Of a DNA stretch of 64,000 nt, positions 31,843-41,880 are shown one piece after another (position 1 is the stretch's first letter; each line of letters starts with the position of its first letter). This stretch comes from Penium margaritaceum. Lineage: Eukaryota > Streptophyta > Zygnematophyceae > Desmidiales > Peniaceae. The notes under the pieces were generated by a model. That model made no database searches and was not told where the DNA came from. It saw nothing but the letters and a program-made list of their open reading frames with translations. The translations under genes and the position numbers were made by a program. The stretch covers positions 144,031 through 208,030 of the forward strand of contig SZWC01000095.1 in NCBI GenBank assembly GCA_023375785.1. Direction: 5' to 3'.

Positions 31843-32143
31843 TATGTGACCACTAGGACTGAGCCATGAAAGCATTCTCTAGCATTGTAGGTTGTGTTTG
31901 AGTTGTCAGCCTGATTCCTAGGCTAATTTCCTCTCTTATGTGACATTGTGAACTCCAGTGTATGAACCTTAGCCTCCATGGCCAAGGGGTGTGGCTTGTG
32001 AGAGGGCTGACGTACCTAAGATCTAGCTTTATATGTATTCACTCATTGTATGTGATTCAATAACCATTCTTCAGCACAAGTGTTGCCTTTTAAGCCTCAC
32101 ATGCTCGCTGCTCCAAGGCTCCATCTTTCCTCTTGTTCGAACA
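31843..32143 (+). repeat. F1 LTR fragment, forward, 3' part only
   Basis: Starts in mid-LTR at TATGTGACCACTAGG and runs to the end CGAACA. Diverged from other F1 LTRs; its first half is not found in the window. Confidence 0.85.
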
Positions 32144-32771
32144 CTTGGTATCAGAGCCAATTTTTTGCACTTTCAGTCAGTGCAGGCCGTCACTTTGAGA
32201 GTGACGGGTTACGGTCAAACCTTGGTGAACTTTTGTAATCAACCACAAGATCTTCAAGTTTACAAGACAAGCTTTCTAAGGAGCTAGACATGGTGAAAAT
32301 CGAACGGTCAAATTGAGAGTTATGCTCAAAACAAGGATGGCCAGGGCTTCACACTTCTCTGTTAGAAAGATCGGCGCCTTGTGTTGATCATAACTTTCTT
32401 GTTTCTTTCTCAAATTTCAAACGTAGCACGTGTAAACTGAATTATTTTTCCTTAACTTTCTATTGATGGAAAGATATTTGCATTCCATTGGTATGTTTGG
32501 GAGAAATGTTCTTGACGAGTTGACTGGTCTGAGCTAGAGTAGGGGTAGCAACATACCTTGTTTTCAAGAGGGCATATCTGTTGATAACCCTATCTTGTGG
32601 ATGGATCGGAAAGGTTTTCAGCTGGTTTTTCTAGTGGTTGGCTCAGTTTTTCCAAATTCCCAGTTTTCTACCATGTGCAGTCTATTTTCTTTCAGATAGT
32701 TTTCGAGTAGAAGCAGAAGTAGGGATAGTACCGCCATTCAAGGGTAGCGTTGAGCATCTCCAAAGCTCAAG
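32144..32771 (+). other. PBS and leader of the forward F1 remnant
   Basis: PBS TTGGTATCAGAGCC at 32145-32158, conserved stem-loop at 32187-32207, then non-coding leader to the gag ATG at 32772. Confidence 0.85.
32187..32207 (+). other. Conserved leader stem-loop (forward remnant)
   Basis: CCGTCACT, loop TTGAG, AGTGACGG; the plus-strand version of the element at 15716-15736, perfect 8-bp stem. Confidence 0.6.
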
Positions 32772-33700
32772 ATGGTATCGGCAAGGGTGTTGACAGCAGC
32801 CGAGACCTTAGCAAGGCTGGAAGCGGGTACCAACTTCAAGTTTTGGAAAATCCGTATCCGCCTTATTTTGGAGGATAGGGGCTTGTCGGAGGTGGTAAGC
32901 GGCGACAAGCGCGCTTCACCTCTACATGCAAAGGGCATCACCGCAGTGCACGTAGTGGGGAGAAAGACGCTACAGAAGGGTACGGTAGATGCAAGTTGAT
33001 CTCCAACTAGAGCACTAGTGTATGAGAAGTGGAAAAAAAGGACGGGTAGGCTTGCAAGTTGCTTGTAAATACCATCCCTTACATGTGAATGACAAGGCTA
33101 ATGCAAAAGAGTGGTGGGATGCATTATATAAAAAGTGTGAGAGCAACTAATTGCATTCCTCATACTGTTAGAGGAGAACATGATGGCATAGAAGATTCAA
33201 GGTGGTGAAGGGATGGAGGCGTACTTAAACAGGCAAAGCAGCTGAAAGCGCTCAACAATCCTATGGAAGAGACGCACTTCATCCCTCTCTTACTGAGGGA
33301 ACTCCCAATAAGCTACGACACAATAGAAAACACACTTAAGAGCCAGCTGACTCTTGACCTCAACTTCATCAACACGCACCTGGTGCACGTAAAATTGCGT
33401 TGCAATGTAGCAAACCGTAATTGCAGCAGTAGCAATGAAGCAGCTTTTGTCGCTATGGGCTCAGGCAACCAATAGCAATAGTAGTCTGTGCAACAGAGAG
33501 GTAAGAACAAAGTGAAGTGCCTCTAATGCCAGAAAGAGGGACTCTAAAGGAAAGAGTGCTTCAAGTTAAAGAGGGACCAGAAAAAGGAGCAGCAATAATC
33601 TTTGCAGCAACTGCAAAAGCAACAGCCTCCACAGTAGCAGAATCAGAAGTCACAAGAAAGTCAGTAGCAACAGCAGCAGCACAACCAGACCGGCTTCTGC
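32772..33700 (+). pseudogene. Gag of an old forward F1 copy
   Basis: ATG at 32772. The capsid is split over several frames: a 75-residue opening (VLTAAETLARLEAG, FWKIRIRLILEDRGLSEVVSG), then, after stops, EETHFIPLLLRELPISYDTI and LVHVKLRCNVANRN. At the codon that is UAG in six copies this one has CAC. The knuckle is broken (CQKEGL*RKEC-like, about 33520-33560), followed by a glutamine/alanine-coding tract. It is more diverged than other F1 copies, so among the oldest. Confidence 0.78.
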
Positions 33701-34762
33701 CATTTTGGCCACATGAACGTGGCCAAGGAGGTGCGCTACCGCCTCTTCATGGCAAAAATGTCCCAAACATGTCCCAAGTGGAAAAGGCGAACCTGGCATG
33801 GTACAAGGACTCAGAGTGCACTAAGGGTCTGACGCACAACAAGAAGTAGTTCTCACAGTTGCTGTCAATTCACCCACACCCTATTCCTTTGGATGATGAT
33901 CGGGTGGTGTATGTTGATGGGATTACGATTGTGGAGATGTGGTTGGAGACCCCGCGTGGCATTGAACTGGGAGTGTTCAATGGCGTGCTGTATGTACCCG
34001 ATGCTACGTTCATCATTCTATTAGTCTCTCTCACCAAGAAAGGACTGTCCATCGTCTTTGATGATGACTATAGAAACATCCTCGACAAGGAAACGAGAGA
34101 GGCATTTGTCAGGTCCATGAAGGAAGGTGACATGTACCGCCTGCTGGGGGAAACCAAGATCTTGTGTGAGTAGGATCTTGTAACAGTGGAATAGGCAATA
34201 GATGGCAAGATCTCGCATGTGCGCTATAGCCACATTGGCATGTGTGCTAGATACTAGCTCAAAACAAAGCAAATGGTACGTGACTTGTCCAGCATATCCA
34301 AATTTTAGCACTAGTTATGCATCGGCTATTTTGAGGGAAAGCAGCATCACAATGCATTCTCTGAAGCGCACAAACGCGTAAAAGAGGTGCTAGAACTGGT
34401 CCACATAGACTTGTGTCACCCAATGCAAACACATAGCTTTGGAGGCTCTAGGTGTTTTCTCTCCTTCATTGATGATTTCACCTATTGCACTACCGTGTAC
34501 TTCCTTGCTTCCAAGTTATAGTATTTTGACAGTCTCAAGGAGTTGAAGGTAATGGTAGAGAACCAGTCAAACAAGAAAATCAAGGCGTTGTAGAGTAACC
34601 GCAGTGGCAATTACATAAGCAAGGACTTCAAGGACTACCTTGCAGCTGCTGGCATCAAGAAGCACCGCACCACGCCATACTTGTCACAAAAAAAACACAA
34701 CAGAACGTCCTAATCGCACCATCATTGACTCTGCGCGCTCCATGCTGCATGCTGCTCGGCCC
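33701..34762 (+). pseudogene. Protease and integrase of the forward F1 remnant, truncated
   Basis: Protease: AWYKDSECTKGLTHNKK carries DSE in place of the DSG triad, and the next Trp codon is TAG. A 104-codon frame at 33859-34173 carries ETPRGIELGVFNGVLYVPDA. Integrase zinc and core sequences follow to 34762 with repeated stops, ending shortly after the SARSMLHAAR block, where a minus-strand LTR begins. RT and RNase H are missing. Confidence 0.78.
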
Positions 34763-35318
34763 TATTGGAACTGGAGGAGAGAGGGAGCCTTTGAGCAGCG
34801 AGCATATGGGATTGGAAGGGCATGACTTGTGCTCAAGAATGGTTATTAAATCACTCAAAATGATGCAGTACATATAGAGCTAGAGCTTGGGCAAGTCAAC
34901 CCTCTCACAAACCACACTACTTAGCCATGGAGGCTAAGGCTCTCACACTAGATGCCATAATCTCATACAAGGGAGGAAATCAGCCTAGTAATCAGGCTGA
35001 CCACTCACACACGACCTAGAGAGCTAGAGAATGCTCTCATGGCACACTCCTAGTGGTCATATAACCCACAATCCCATGGAGAATCGCCATGTGCCCATCG
35101 CAATCACACAAGGATCTCACCTCACCTAAATAGTAAGGAGAGGTACCTTTTTCCTAGTCAACACACTCTGACAAGGTAACCCAATAATCTAAGACCTTAT
35201 AAATTTCTCCCATCAGGTCTTGACCATGGACCTCTTGCCTTTTTCTGTTCTCAGGCTAAGGCATGGAGCCAACGCCCATGGTCACTCGGACATCGCCGGT
35301 CGATGACCCCAGAAACTT
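34763..35318 (-). repeat. F1 LTR, left part, split by nested element (composite 2, LTR 1)
   Basis: Starts TATTGGAACTGG and is interrupted at 35318 by the nested forward element. It continues at 41697-41880. The target duplication is AACTT. Confidence 0.9.
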
Positions 35319-36057
35319 TGTTGGGAAAGGAGCCATCCGGCTCAGTTTCAGGTCCACAGGAGCAAGTTCCAGGAATGTACCAGATGCCTGCTCCGATCGT
35401 CAATCCGACATCACCATTGCAAAAGATCACGTGGCAAAATGTCTACAGTCCAAGTTTAAGGCCGATCCAACGGTCGGATTGGGAGATATGAACTTTCGTA
35501 GTTTCCGGGGTCATCGACTGTCGATATCCGGGTGACCATGGGCGATGGCTCCATGCCTTAGCCTGAGAAAAGAAAAAGGCAAGAGGTCCAGGGTCAAGAC
35601 CTGATGGGAGAAATATCCAAAAAGGTCCTTGGTCTTAGGATTGCCTTGTCAGAGTGTGCTGACTAGGATAAAGGTACCTCTCCTTACTTTTTAGGTGAGG
35701 TGAGATCCTTGTGTGCTAGCCATGGACACATGGCGATTCTCCATGGATTTGTGGGTTATGTGACCATAAGGAGTGTGCCATGAGAGCATTCTCGAGCTCT
35801 CTAGGTCGTGTGTGAGTGGTCAGCCTGATTGCTAGGCTGATTTCCTCCCTTGTGTGAGATTATGGACTCTAGTGTGTGAGCCTTAGCCTCCATGGCTAAG
35901 TGGTGTGGCTTATGAGAGGGCTGACTTGCCCAAGCTCTAGCTCTATATGCACTCCATCATTTTGAGTGATTGAAAAACCATTCTTCAGCACAAGTGATGC
36001 CCTTCCAATCACACATGGTCGCTGCTCCAAGGCTCCCTCTCTCCTCCAGATCCAACA
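35319..36057 (+). repeat. 5' LTR of nested F1 element
   Basis: 739 bp, TGTTGGGAAAGG...AGATCCAACA with the six-base inverted ends TGTTGG/CCAACA. A TATATG motif at 35944 is a candidate TATA box, leaving about 110 bp for R and U5. Confidence 0.92.
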
Positions 36058-36704
36058 TTTGGTATCAAAACCAAGTTCTGCCACTTTCAGCCAGCACAGG
36101 TCGTCACTTTGAGAGTGAGAGGTTGGGGTCAAAACATGACAAAATTTGACAATCAACCACTGTATCTTTAAGTTGAAGAGACATGCTTTCTAACGAGCCC
36201 AAGATCGCGAAGATCCAACGGTCGGATTGAGAGTTATGATCAAAACAAGGTCGGCCAGGGCCACACTCTTCTCTCTGAGTAAGACTGTAGCCTTGTGATG
36301 ACCATAACTCTCTCGTTTCTTTGTCAAATTTAAAAAGTGGCACATGCGAATTGTAGTATTTTTTCTAAGATTTCCATTGGTGCAAAAATATTTGCATTCC
36401 AACAGTACGTTTGGGAGAAACGCCGTTTACAAGCTTGCTGGTGTGAGCTGGAATAGGAGCAGAATCATACCTTGTTTTCAAAAGGGCATATCTCTAAAAA
36501 TCCCCTATTGATGACCCTGTTTTATGGGTCGATCTGAAAGGTTTTAAGCTGAGTTTTCCAGTAGTGGGCTTCGTTTTCCCAAATTCCCAGTATGCTGGCC
36601 TCTACAATCCATTTTCTGTCAGACAGATTTCTGGCTGAAGCAACAGCAGAAGAAGGGATAGCGCAGCCTTTCAAGAGTAGCGCTGAGCATCACCAAGGCT
36701 CAAA
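36058..36704 (+). other. PBS and leader of nested F1 element
   Basis: PBS TGGTATCAAAACC at 36060-36072, with two changes from the usual tRNA-iMet complement. The leader stem-loop near 36103-36119 has lost its outer pairs. No ORF is supported. Confidence 0.85.
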
Positions 36705-37640
36705 ATGTCAGCACCAGGCGTGGTAACAGCAGCCCAGCCCTTGGAGAGGCTGGAAGGACGTGCCAACTTCACATATTGGAAGATCCGTACCCGCCTCCTT
36801 TTGGAGGAGAGGGGCTTGTGGGAGGTGGTGAGCGGCGACGAGCGCGCTCCGCCTCCATAGGCAAAAGGCATCATCGTAGTAGAGGTGGTGGTGGGAAAGA
36901 CGCCGTAGAAAGGTGCAGCAGATGCAAGTTCATCTACAACTGCAGCAGCGGCATATGAGGAGTGGAAGAAGAAAGACGGGCAGGCCTACAGACTACTTGT
37001 CAACACCATCTCCGACCTGCATCTTGAGTACGTGAGTGACAAGGCTACTGCAAAAGAGGGGTGGGACACATTGTGCAAGAAGTATGAGAGCAAGGATCCT
37101 GCATTCTTCATGCTTTTGGAGGAGAAGATGATGGCGTTGAAAATGAAGGGTGGTGAAGGGATGGAGGCGTATCTGGATAGGGCAAAGGAGCTGGCAAAGC
37201 AGTTGAGAGCGGCCGCTAACCCTGTAGAAGAGACGCGCTTCATCCTCCTCTTGCTGAGGGGACTCCCAACCAGCTACGACACGGTGCAAGAGACGGAGAG
37301 CCAGCCGACTCTCGACCTCGACTTCATCTGCACGTACTTGGTGTAGGAGGAACTGCGTCGCAATGTAGCAAAGCGCAATGGCGGCAGCAGCAGCAGTGAA
37401 GCAGCTTTCATGGCCATGGGCTCACGCAACATACAGCAGCAGCAGTCCGAGCAACAGAGAAGCAAGAAGAAGGGCAAGTGCCTCTATTGCCAGAAAGAGG
37501 GGCACTACAAGAAAGAGTGCTTCAAGTTCAAGAGGGACCAGAAGGAGCAGCAGCAGCAATAGCAAAAGCAGCAATCTCCACAACAACAGCAGCAGCAGTC
37601 ACAGCAATGTCAGCAGCAGTAGCAGCAGCAGCAAAACCAG
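36705..37640 (+). pseudogene. Gag of nested F1 element
   Basis: ATG 36705; one frame runs from here to 38088 without an indel, broken only by stops. The capsid (FTYWKIRTRLLLEERG, KKYESKDPAFFMLLEEKMMA, RFILLLLRGLPTSYDTVQE) has TAG at 36858 and 36906. A third TAG at 37344 lies just after the capsid. The CCHC knuckle CLYCQKEGHYKKEC is at 37480-37521, and a glutamine tract at 37545-37640 contains TAG at 37560 and 37620. For the first four stops, a sister copy has CAG or CAA at the aligned codon; the fifth lies in CAG-repeat context. The product would form the particle shell and bind RNA. Confidence 0.88.
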
Positions 37641-38134
37641 AGTGGCGTGCACCATTTTGGCAACATGAACGTTGCCAAGGAGGTGCGCGACCGCCTCTTC
37701 ATGGCGAAATCTGACATGTCGCATAAGGAAAAGGCGGATCTGGCATGGTACAAGGACTCGGGGTGTACAAAGAGTCTGATGCACCATAAGGAGTGGTTCA
37801 CGCAGCTCCTCTCCATTCCTCCCCGTCCGATTGCTTTGGGTGATGATCAGATGGTGTATGCTGAGGGGATTGGGATTGTGGAGATGTGCTTGGAGACCCC
37901 GAGTGGAATTGAAGTGGGAGTGTTCCATGGCATGCTGTATGTGCCTGATGCTGCGTTCAACCTTCTCTCAGTGTCCTCTCTCACCAACATAGGAATGCGC
38001 GTCATTTTTTACGATGATTATGGCTACATCCTTGACAACCAAAGAGGAGAGGAGTTGGCCAAGTCAGTGAAGGAGGGCGACATGTACTGACTGCTGGGGG
38101 CGACCAAGATCCGCGTGAGCAGAGTCTTGCAGCA
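37641..38134 (+). pseudogene. Protease of nested F1 element
   Basis: Continues the gag frame: HHFGNMNVAKEVRDRLFMAK, then WYKDSGCTKSLMHH with the DSG catalytic triad, LETPSGIEVGVFHGMLYVPD and DAAFNLLSVSSLTNIG. TGA at 38088 replaces a CGA seen at 52041. A 2-base loss near 38110 shifts the frame before the integrase. Confidence 0.85.
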
Positions 38135-39445
38135 GTGGTGCAGGCGACAAATGGCGAGATCTGGCATGCGCGTTACAACCACATCGGAAAGCATACCTTG
38201 CAGCAGCTTCAAGCAAAGCAGATGGTGCATGACCTGCCTACCATATCTAATATTGAGCAGCAGTTATGCATCGGCTGTTTGGAGGGGAAGCAACACCGCG
38301 AGGCGTTCTCTGGAGCAGGGGAGCGTGCCAAAAAGGTGTTGGAGCTGGTCCACACGGACTTGTGCGGACCGATGCAGACCCAGAGCTTTGGAGGCTCTAG
38401 GTATTTTCTCACCTTCATTGATGATTTCAGCCGTTACACTACTGTGTACTTCCTTTCTTCCAATGACCAGTGCTTTGACAGGTTCAAGGAGTTCAAGGCC
38501 ATGGTGGAGAACCAGACTGGCAAGACGTTCAAGGCGTTGCGCAGCGTCCGCGGTGGAGAGTACCGAAGCAAGGATTTCCAAGACTACCTCGCAGCAGCTG
38601 GCATCAAGGCGCAGCATACCGCGCCGTACTCACCGCAGCAGAACGGTGTAGCAGAACGCGCCAACCGTACCATTGTGGAGTCGGTGCACTCCATGCTACA
38701 CGAGGCCCGGCTGACCTACGACTTCTGGGCTGAAGCCGTGAGCACTGCGGTCTTCATCAAGAACCGTAGTCCAACCAAGGTCCTGGAGCAGATGACGCCG
38801 TACGAGGCGTGGTTTGGTAAGAAACCGAGCGTGGGTCATCTGCGCGCGTTTGGGAGCTTGGCGTACATGCACGTACCAAAGGAGAAGCGGCAAAAGTCGG
38901 ACGCGAAGAGTACGCAGATGCTGATGATTGGCTACAACGTGGCAACCAAGGCGTATCACCTCTACGAGAGGGATACAGGCCACGTCATCATCTCCAGGGA
39001 TGTCGTGTTCAACGAGAGTAACGTCATCGGCACCAACATTGTGTGTGAAGAGGCAGCAAAACGAGCAGCTGACGAGACACTGGGAGCAGAAATTCTTCTT
39101 GACCCAGTTTCTCTTGATCCTTCCTCTACTGCGACAGTGGGAGAATCACTCTACTCTCCCATGTCTGATGTAGCAGATATAGCAGCTTTATCGGCAGAAG
39201 CAGAGGGAGATGAAGCACCATTAGCAGAAGCAGTTGTGCCAGCCGCACCGCGTCAGCCGCTTGCTAACGCTCCAGCTCCAGGTCGGAGGTACCCTCTCAG
39301 GGTGCGTTACAAGCATGGTGAGCACGGCCATTTCTGGATGCTGCAGAAACCAGAACAGATGAACGTTGCAGTTGCACCAGATTCAGATGAGCCAACGTCA
39401 TACAAGGAGGCCATGGCTGCACCGGATGCAGCAGATTGGGCGTAA
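38135..39445 (+). CDS. Integrase and linker of nested F1 element (436 codons)
   Basis: A long open frame. The zinc-binding domain is IWHARYNHIG...CIGCLEGKQHRE and the first catalytic Asp is in LVHTDLCGPM. The second position reads LRSVRGGEY where body E still has LRSDRGGE, so the catalytic Asp is replaced by Val. The catalytic Glu is in QQNGVAERANRT. The C-terminal part has EAWFGKKPSVGHLRAFGS and GYNVATKAYHLYERDTGHVI. A Pro/Ala-rich linker and RYPLRVRYK lead toward RT. The frame ends at TAA 39443-39445, a C-to-T change of the CAA found in body E. The active-site change predicts an inactive enzyme. Confidence 0.88.
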   Translation: MVQATNGEIWHARYNHIGKHTLQQLQAKQMVHDLPTISNIEQQLCIGCLEGKQHREAFSGAGERAKKVLELVHTDLCGPMQTQSFGGSRYFLTFIDDFSRYTTVYFLSSNDQCFDRFKEFKAMVENQTGKTFKALRSVRGGEYRSKDFQDYLAAAGIKAQHTAPYSPQQNGVAERANRTIVESVHSMLHEARLTYDFWAEAVSTAVFIKNRSPTKVLEQMTPYEAWFGKKPSVGHLRAFGSLAYMHVPKEKRQKSDAKSTQMLMIGYNVATKAYHLYERDTGHVIISRDVVFNESNVIGTNIVCEEAAKRAADETLGAEILLDPVSLDPSSTATVGESLYSPMSDVADIAALSAEAEGDEAPLAEAVVPAAPRQPLANAPAPGRRYPLRVRYKHGEHGHFWMLQKPEQMNVAVAPDSDEPTSYKEAMAAPDAADWA

Positions 39446-40143
39446 GCTGTGCAGCAAGAGATACAATCGCAGCTGGATAACAGCACGTGGGAGCTGACTG
39501 AGCGTCCACCTAGAAGTAAGGTGATCAAGTGCAAGTGTGTGTTCAAGAAGAAGCGGGGAGGAGATGGTAACCTTGAAAAGTACAAGGCGAGGCTGGTTGC
39601 CAAGGGCTATCCCAACACGAGGGCATCGACTACACAGAAACTTTTGCCCCTGTTGCAAAGTTTGCCTCTGTGCGCACCTTCCTCTCTTATGCAGCACCTG
39701 AGGACTTCGAGGTTCACCACATGGATGTCAAAACGGCATTCTTGAATCGTGACTTGGAGGAGGAGATCTACATGGAGCAGCCGGAGGGGTTCGTCATGGA
39801 TGGCCAGGAGCACCTGGTTTGCAAGCTGCAGAAGTCGCTGTATGGCCTCAAGCAAGCGTCGCGTGCTTGGAACCAGAAGTTTGACGCGGCATTGCAGTGC
39901 ATGGGATTTGAGCGCAGCGAGTGTGACTACAGCGTGTATCGCTGGCAGCATGAGCATGAGATCCTCATTATCATTATCTATGTGGATGACATGCTCGTCC
40001 TTTCCAAAACCATGTTTGCACTGCAAGAGTTCAAGGAAGCCATGCAGGAGCGCTTCCAGATGTCTGATCTCGGGGAGGCATCATACTTCCTCAGTATCCA
40101 GATCACGCGTGACCGCAAGTCACGCTCTCTCTTGCTAAAGTAG
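39446..40143 (+). pseudogene. Reverse transcriptase of nested F1 element
   Basis: In frame after the TAA to about 39611 (QQEIQSQLDNSTWELTERP), then a 1-base deletion in GGCTATCCCAAC moves it to the frame of 39670-40143. That frame carries HHMDVKTAFLNRDLEEEIYM, LVCKLQKSLYGLKQASRAW, SECDYSVYRWQHEHE and the catalytic YVDDMLVLSKT (39979-40011), ending at TAG 40141, where body A has CAG. It is intact enough to define the F1 RT. Confidence 0.88.
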
Positions 40144-40950
40144 AGCCGCTACATTAAGGATGTTTTGCAGCAATTTGGCATGGCAGAGGCAAAACCCATC
40201 GGCACGCCGCTGGAGACGTGTCAGTACCTCATGAGCTTTAATGGAGAAGCGAATGCAGCTGAGCGGCAGAAGACCAGAGCGCCGTCGGCAGCCTCATGTA
40301 CCTGATGGTGGCAACTAGGCCGGACCTCGCACAGACTGTTAGCGCCGTGAGCTAGCACATGGCAAACCCCGGACCTGAGCACCAGAAGGCAGTGAAGCGC
40401 ATCTTCCGCTACCTTGCTGGAACCATCAACATCGGCATCACCTACAACGGCAACGACAACAGCATTATAGGCCACACAGACGAAGATTCGGTTTCAAACC
40501 CTGAGGACCGTAAGTTCATCTCTGGACATGTGTTCCTCATGAATAGTGGAGCCATCAGCTGGTGTAGCAAGCGGCAGGTGGTCGTGGCCACCTCAAGCAC
40601 GGAAGCCGAGTACGTCTCTCTTAGTTTTGGAACCAAGGAAGCAATTTGGCTTCAGCGTCTTATGGCAGAGATGAGTGGGAGTGCAGCAGTTCCAGTTCCT
40701 GTGCGCGTCGATAACCAGAGCGCAGTCGTACTCGCCAAGAATCTTGAGCACCATGCACGCACCAAGCACATTGATATCGCATATCATTTCATCAGGCACA
40801 TGGTGCAGGAGGGTGCTATCAAGCTAGAGTTTACTCCAACTACCAAGCAGGTCGCAGATTTCTGCACCAAGCCAGGGACTCGTGAGAAGCAGCAGTTTTG
40901 CATCAAGGCATGTGGACTCAGCCCACTCTGGCTGCGGCAAAGTGGGAGAT
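40144..40950 (+). pseudogene. RNase H of nested F1 element and polypurine tract
   Basis: Contains FGMAEAKPIGTPLE, a 1-base deletion near 40272, TAG at 40353 (CAG in body A) and then an open frame with AVKRIFRYLAGTINIGITYN, KFISGHVFLMNSGAISWC, TSSTEAEYVSLSFGTKEAIW and RTKHIDIAYHFIRHMV. Other copies end Pol at GLSPL followed by TGA. Here that stop reads TGG, so the frame runs through the polypurine tract (AAAGTGGGAGAT, 40939-40950) into the 3' LTR as far as 41090. Confidence 0.88.
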
Positions 40951-41696
40951 TGTTGGGAAAGGAGTCATCCGGCTCAGTTTCAGGTCCACAGGAGCAAGTT
41001 CCAGGAAAGTACCAGATGCCTGCTCCGATCGTCAATCGGACTTCTTCATTGGAAAGATCAGGTGGCAAAATGTGTGCGGTCCAAGTTTGAAGCCGATCCA
41101 ATGGTCGGATTGGAAGATATGAATTCTCGCAGTTTCCGGGGTCATTGACCGTCGATATCCGGTTGACCATGGGCGATGGCTCCATGCCTTAGCCTGAGAA
41201 AAGAAAAAGGCAAGAGGTCCAGGGTCAAGACCTGATGGGAGAAATATCCAAAAAGGTCCTTGGTCTTAGGATTCCCTTGTCAGAGTATGCTGACTAGGAT
41301 AAAGGTACCTCTCCTTACTTTTTAGGTGAGGTGAGATCCTCGTGTGCTAGCCATGGACACATGGCGATTCTCCATGGGTTTGTGGGTTATGTGACCACAA
41401 GGAGTGTGCCATGAGAGCATTCTCTAGCTCTCTAGGTTGTGTGTGAGTGGTTAGCCTGATTGCTAGGCTGATTTCCTCCCTTGTGTGAGATTATGGACTC
41501 TAGTGTGTGAGCCTTAGCCTCCATGGCTAAGTGGTGTGGCTTGTGAGAGGGCTGACTTCCCCAAGTGCCCAAGCTCTAGCTCTATATTTACTGCATCATT
41601 TTGAGTGATTGAACAACCATTCTTCAGCACAAGTGATGCCCTTCCAATTACACATGGTCGCTGCTCCAAGGCTCCCTCGCTCCTCCAGATCCAACG
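40951..41696 (+). repeat. 3' LTR of nested F1 element
   Basis: 746 bp, TGTTGGGAAAGGAGTC...GATCCAACG; the terminal CA has become CG. Followed by the AACTT duplication. Confidence 0.9.
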
Positions 41697-41880
41697 AACT
41701 TTGAGAATTCATATCTCCCAATTCGACCATTGGATCGGCTTCAAACTTGCATCGTAGACATTTGGCCATTTGATCTTTCCAATGGTGAAGTGGGATCAAC
41801 GATCAGAGCTGGCATTTGGTAACTTCCTGGAACTTGCTCTTGTGGACTTGAAACTGAGCCGGATGGCTCCTTTTCCAACA
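41697..41880 (-). repeat. F1 LTR, right part of the split host LTR
   Basis: Completes 34763-35318 and ends TTTTCCAACA, followed by the reverse polypurine tract of body D'. Confidence 0.9.

Larger units (their letters stand above)
35319..41696 (+). mobile_element. Full-length forward F1 element nested in an F1 LTR
   Basis: LTRs are at 35319-36057 and 40951-41696, and the 5-bp target duplication AACTT is at 35314-35318 and 41697-41701. PBS and polypurine tract are present, and gag through RNase H are in order. The host LTR rejoins perfectly on removal. The two LTRs differ visibly, mostly in the first 200 bp, so the insertion is not recent. It is the best reference for F1 here. It carries nine nonsense codons and at least three frameshifts, and its integrase has lost a catalytic Asp. 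Confidence 0.93.

Noticed and set aside
37554-37570. CAA-TAG-CAA in the glutamine tract as a tobamovirus-like readthrough signal
   Set aside because: Sister copies have CAA or CAG here and TAG at other positions of the tract, so it is random decay of glutamine codons; the third codon also does not fit YYA.
40923-41090. Pol extending 40-50 residues into the 3' LTR of the nested F1 element
   Set aside because: Other copies end at GLSPL plus TGA; here TGA became TGG, so this is a stop loss, not a conserved LTR-encoded domain.
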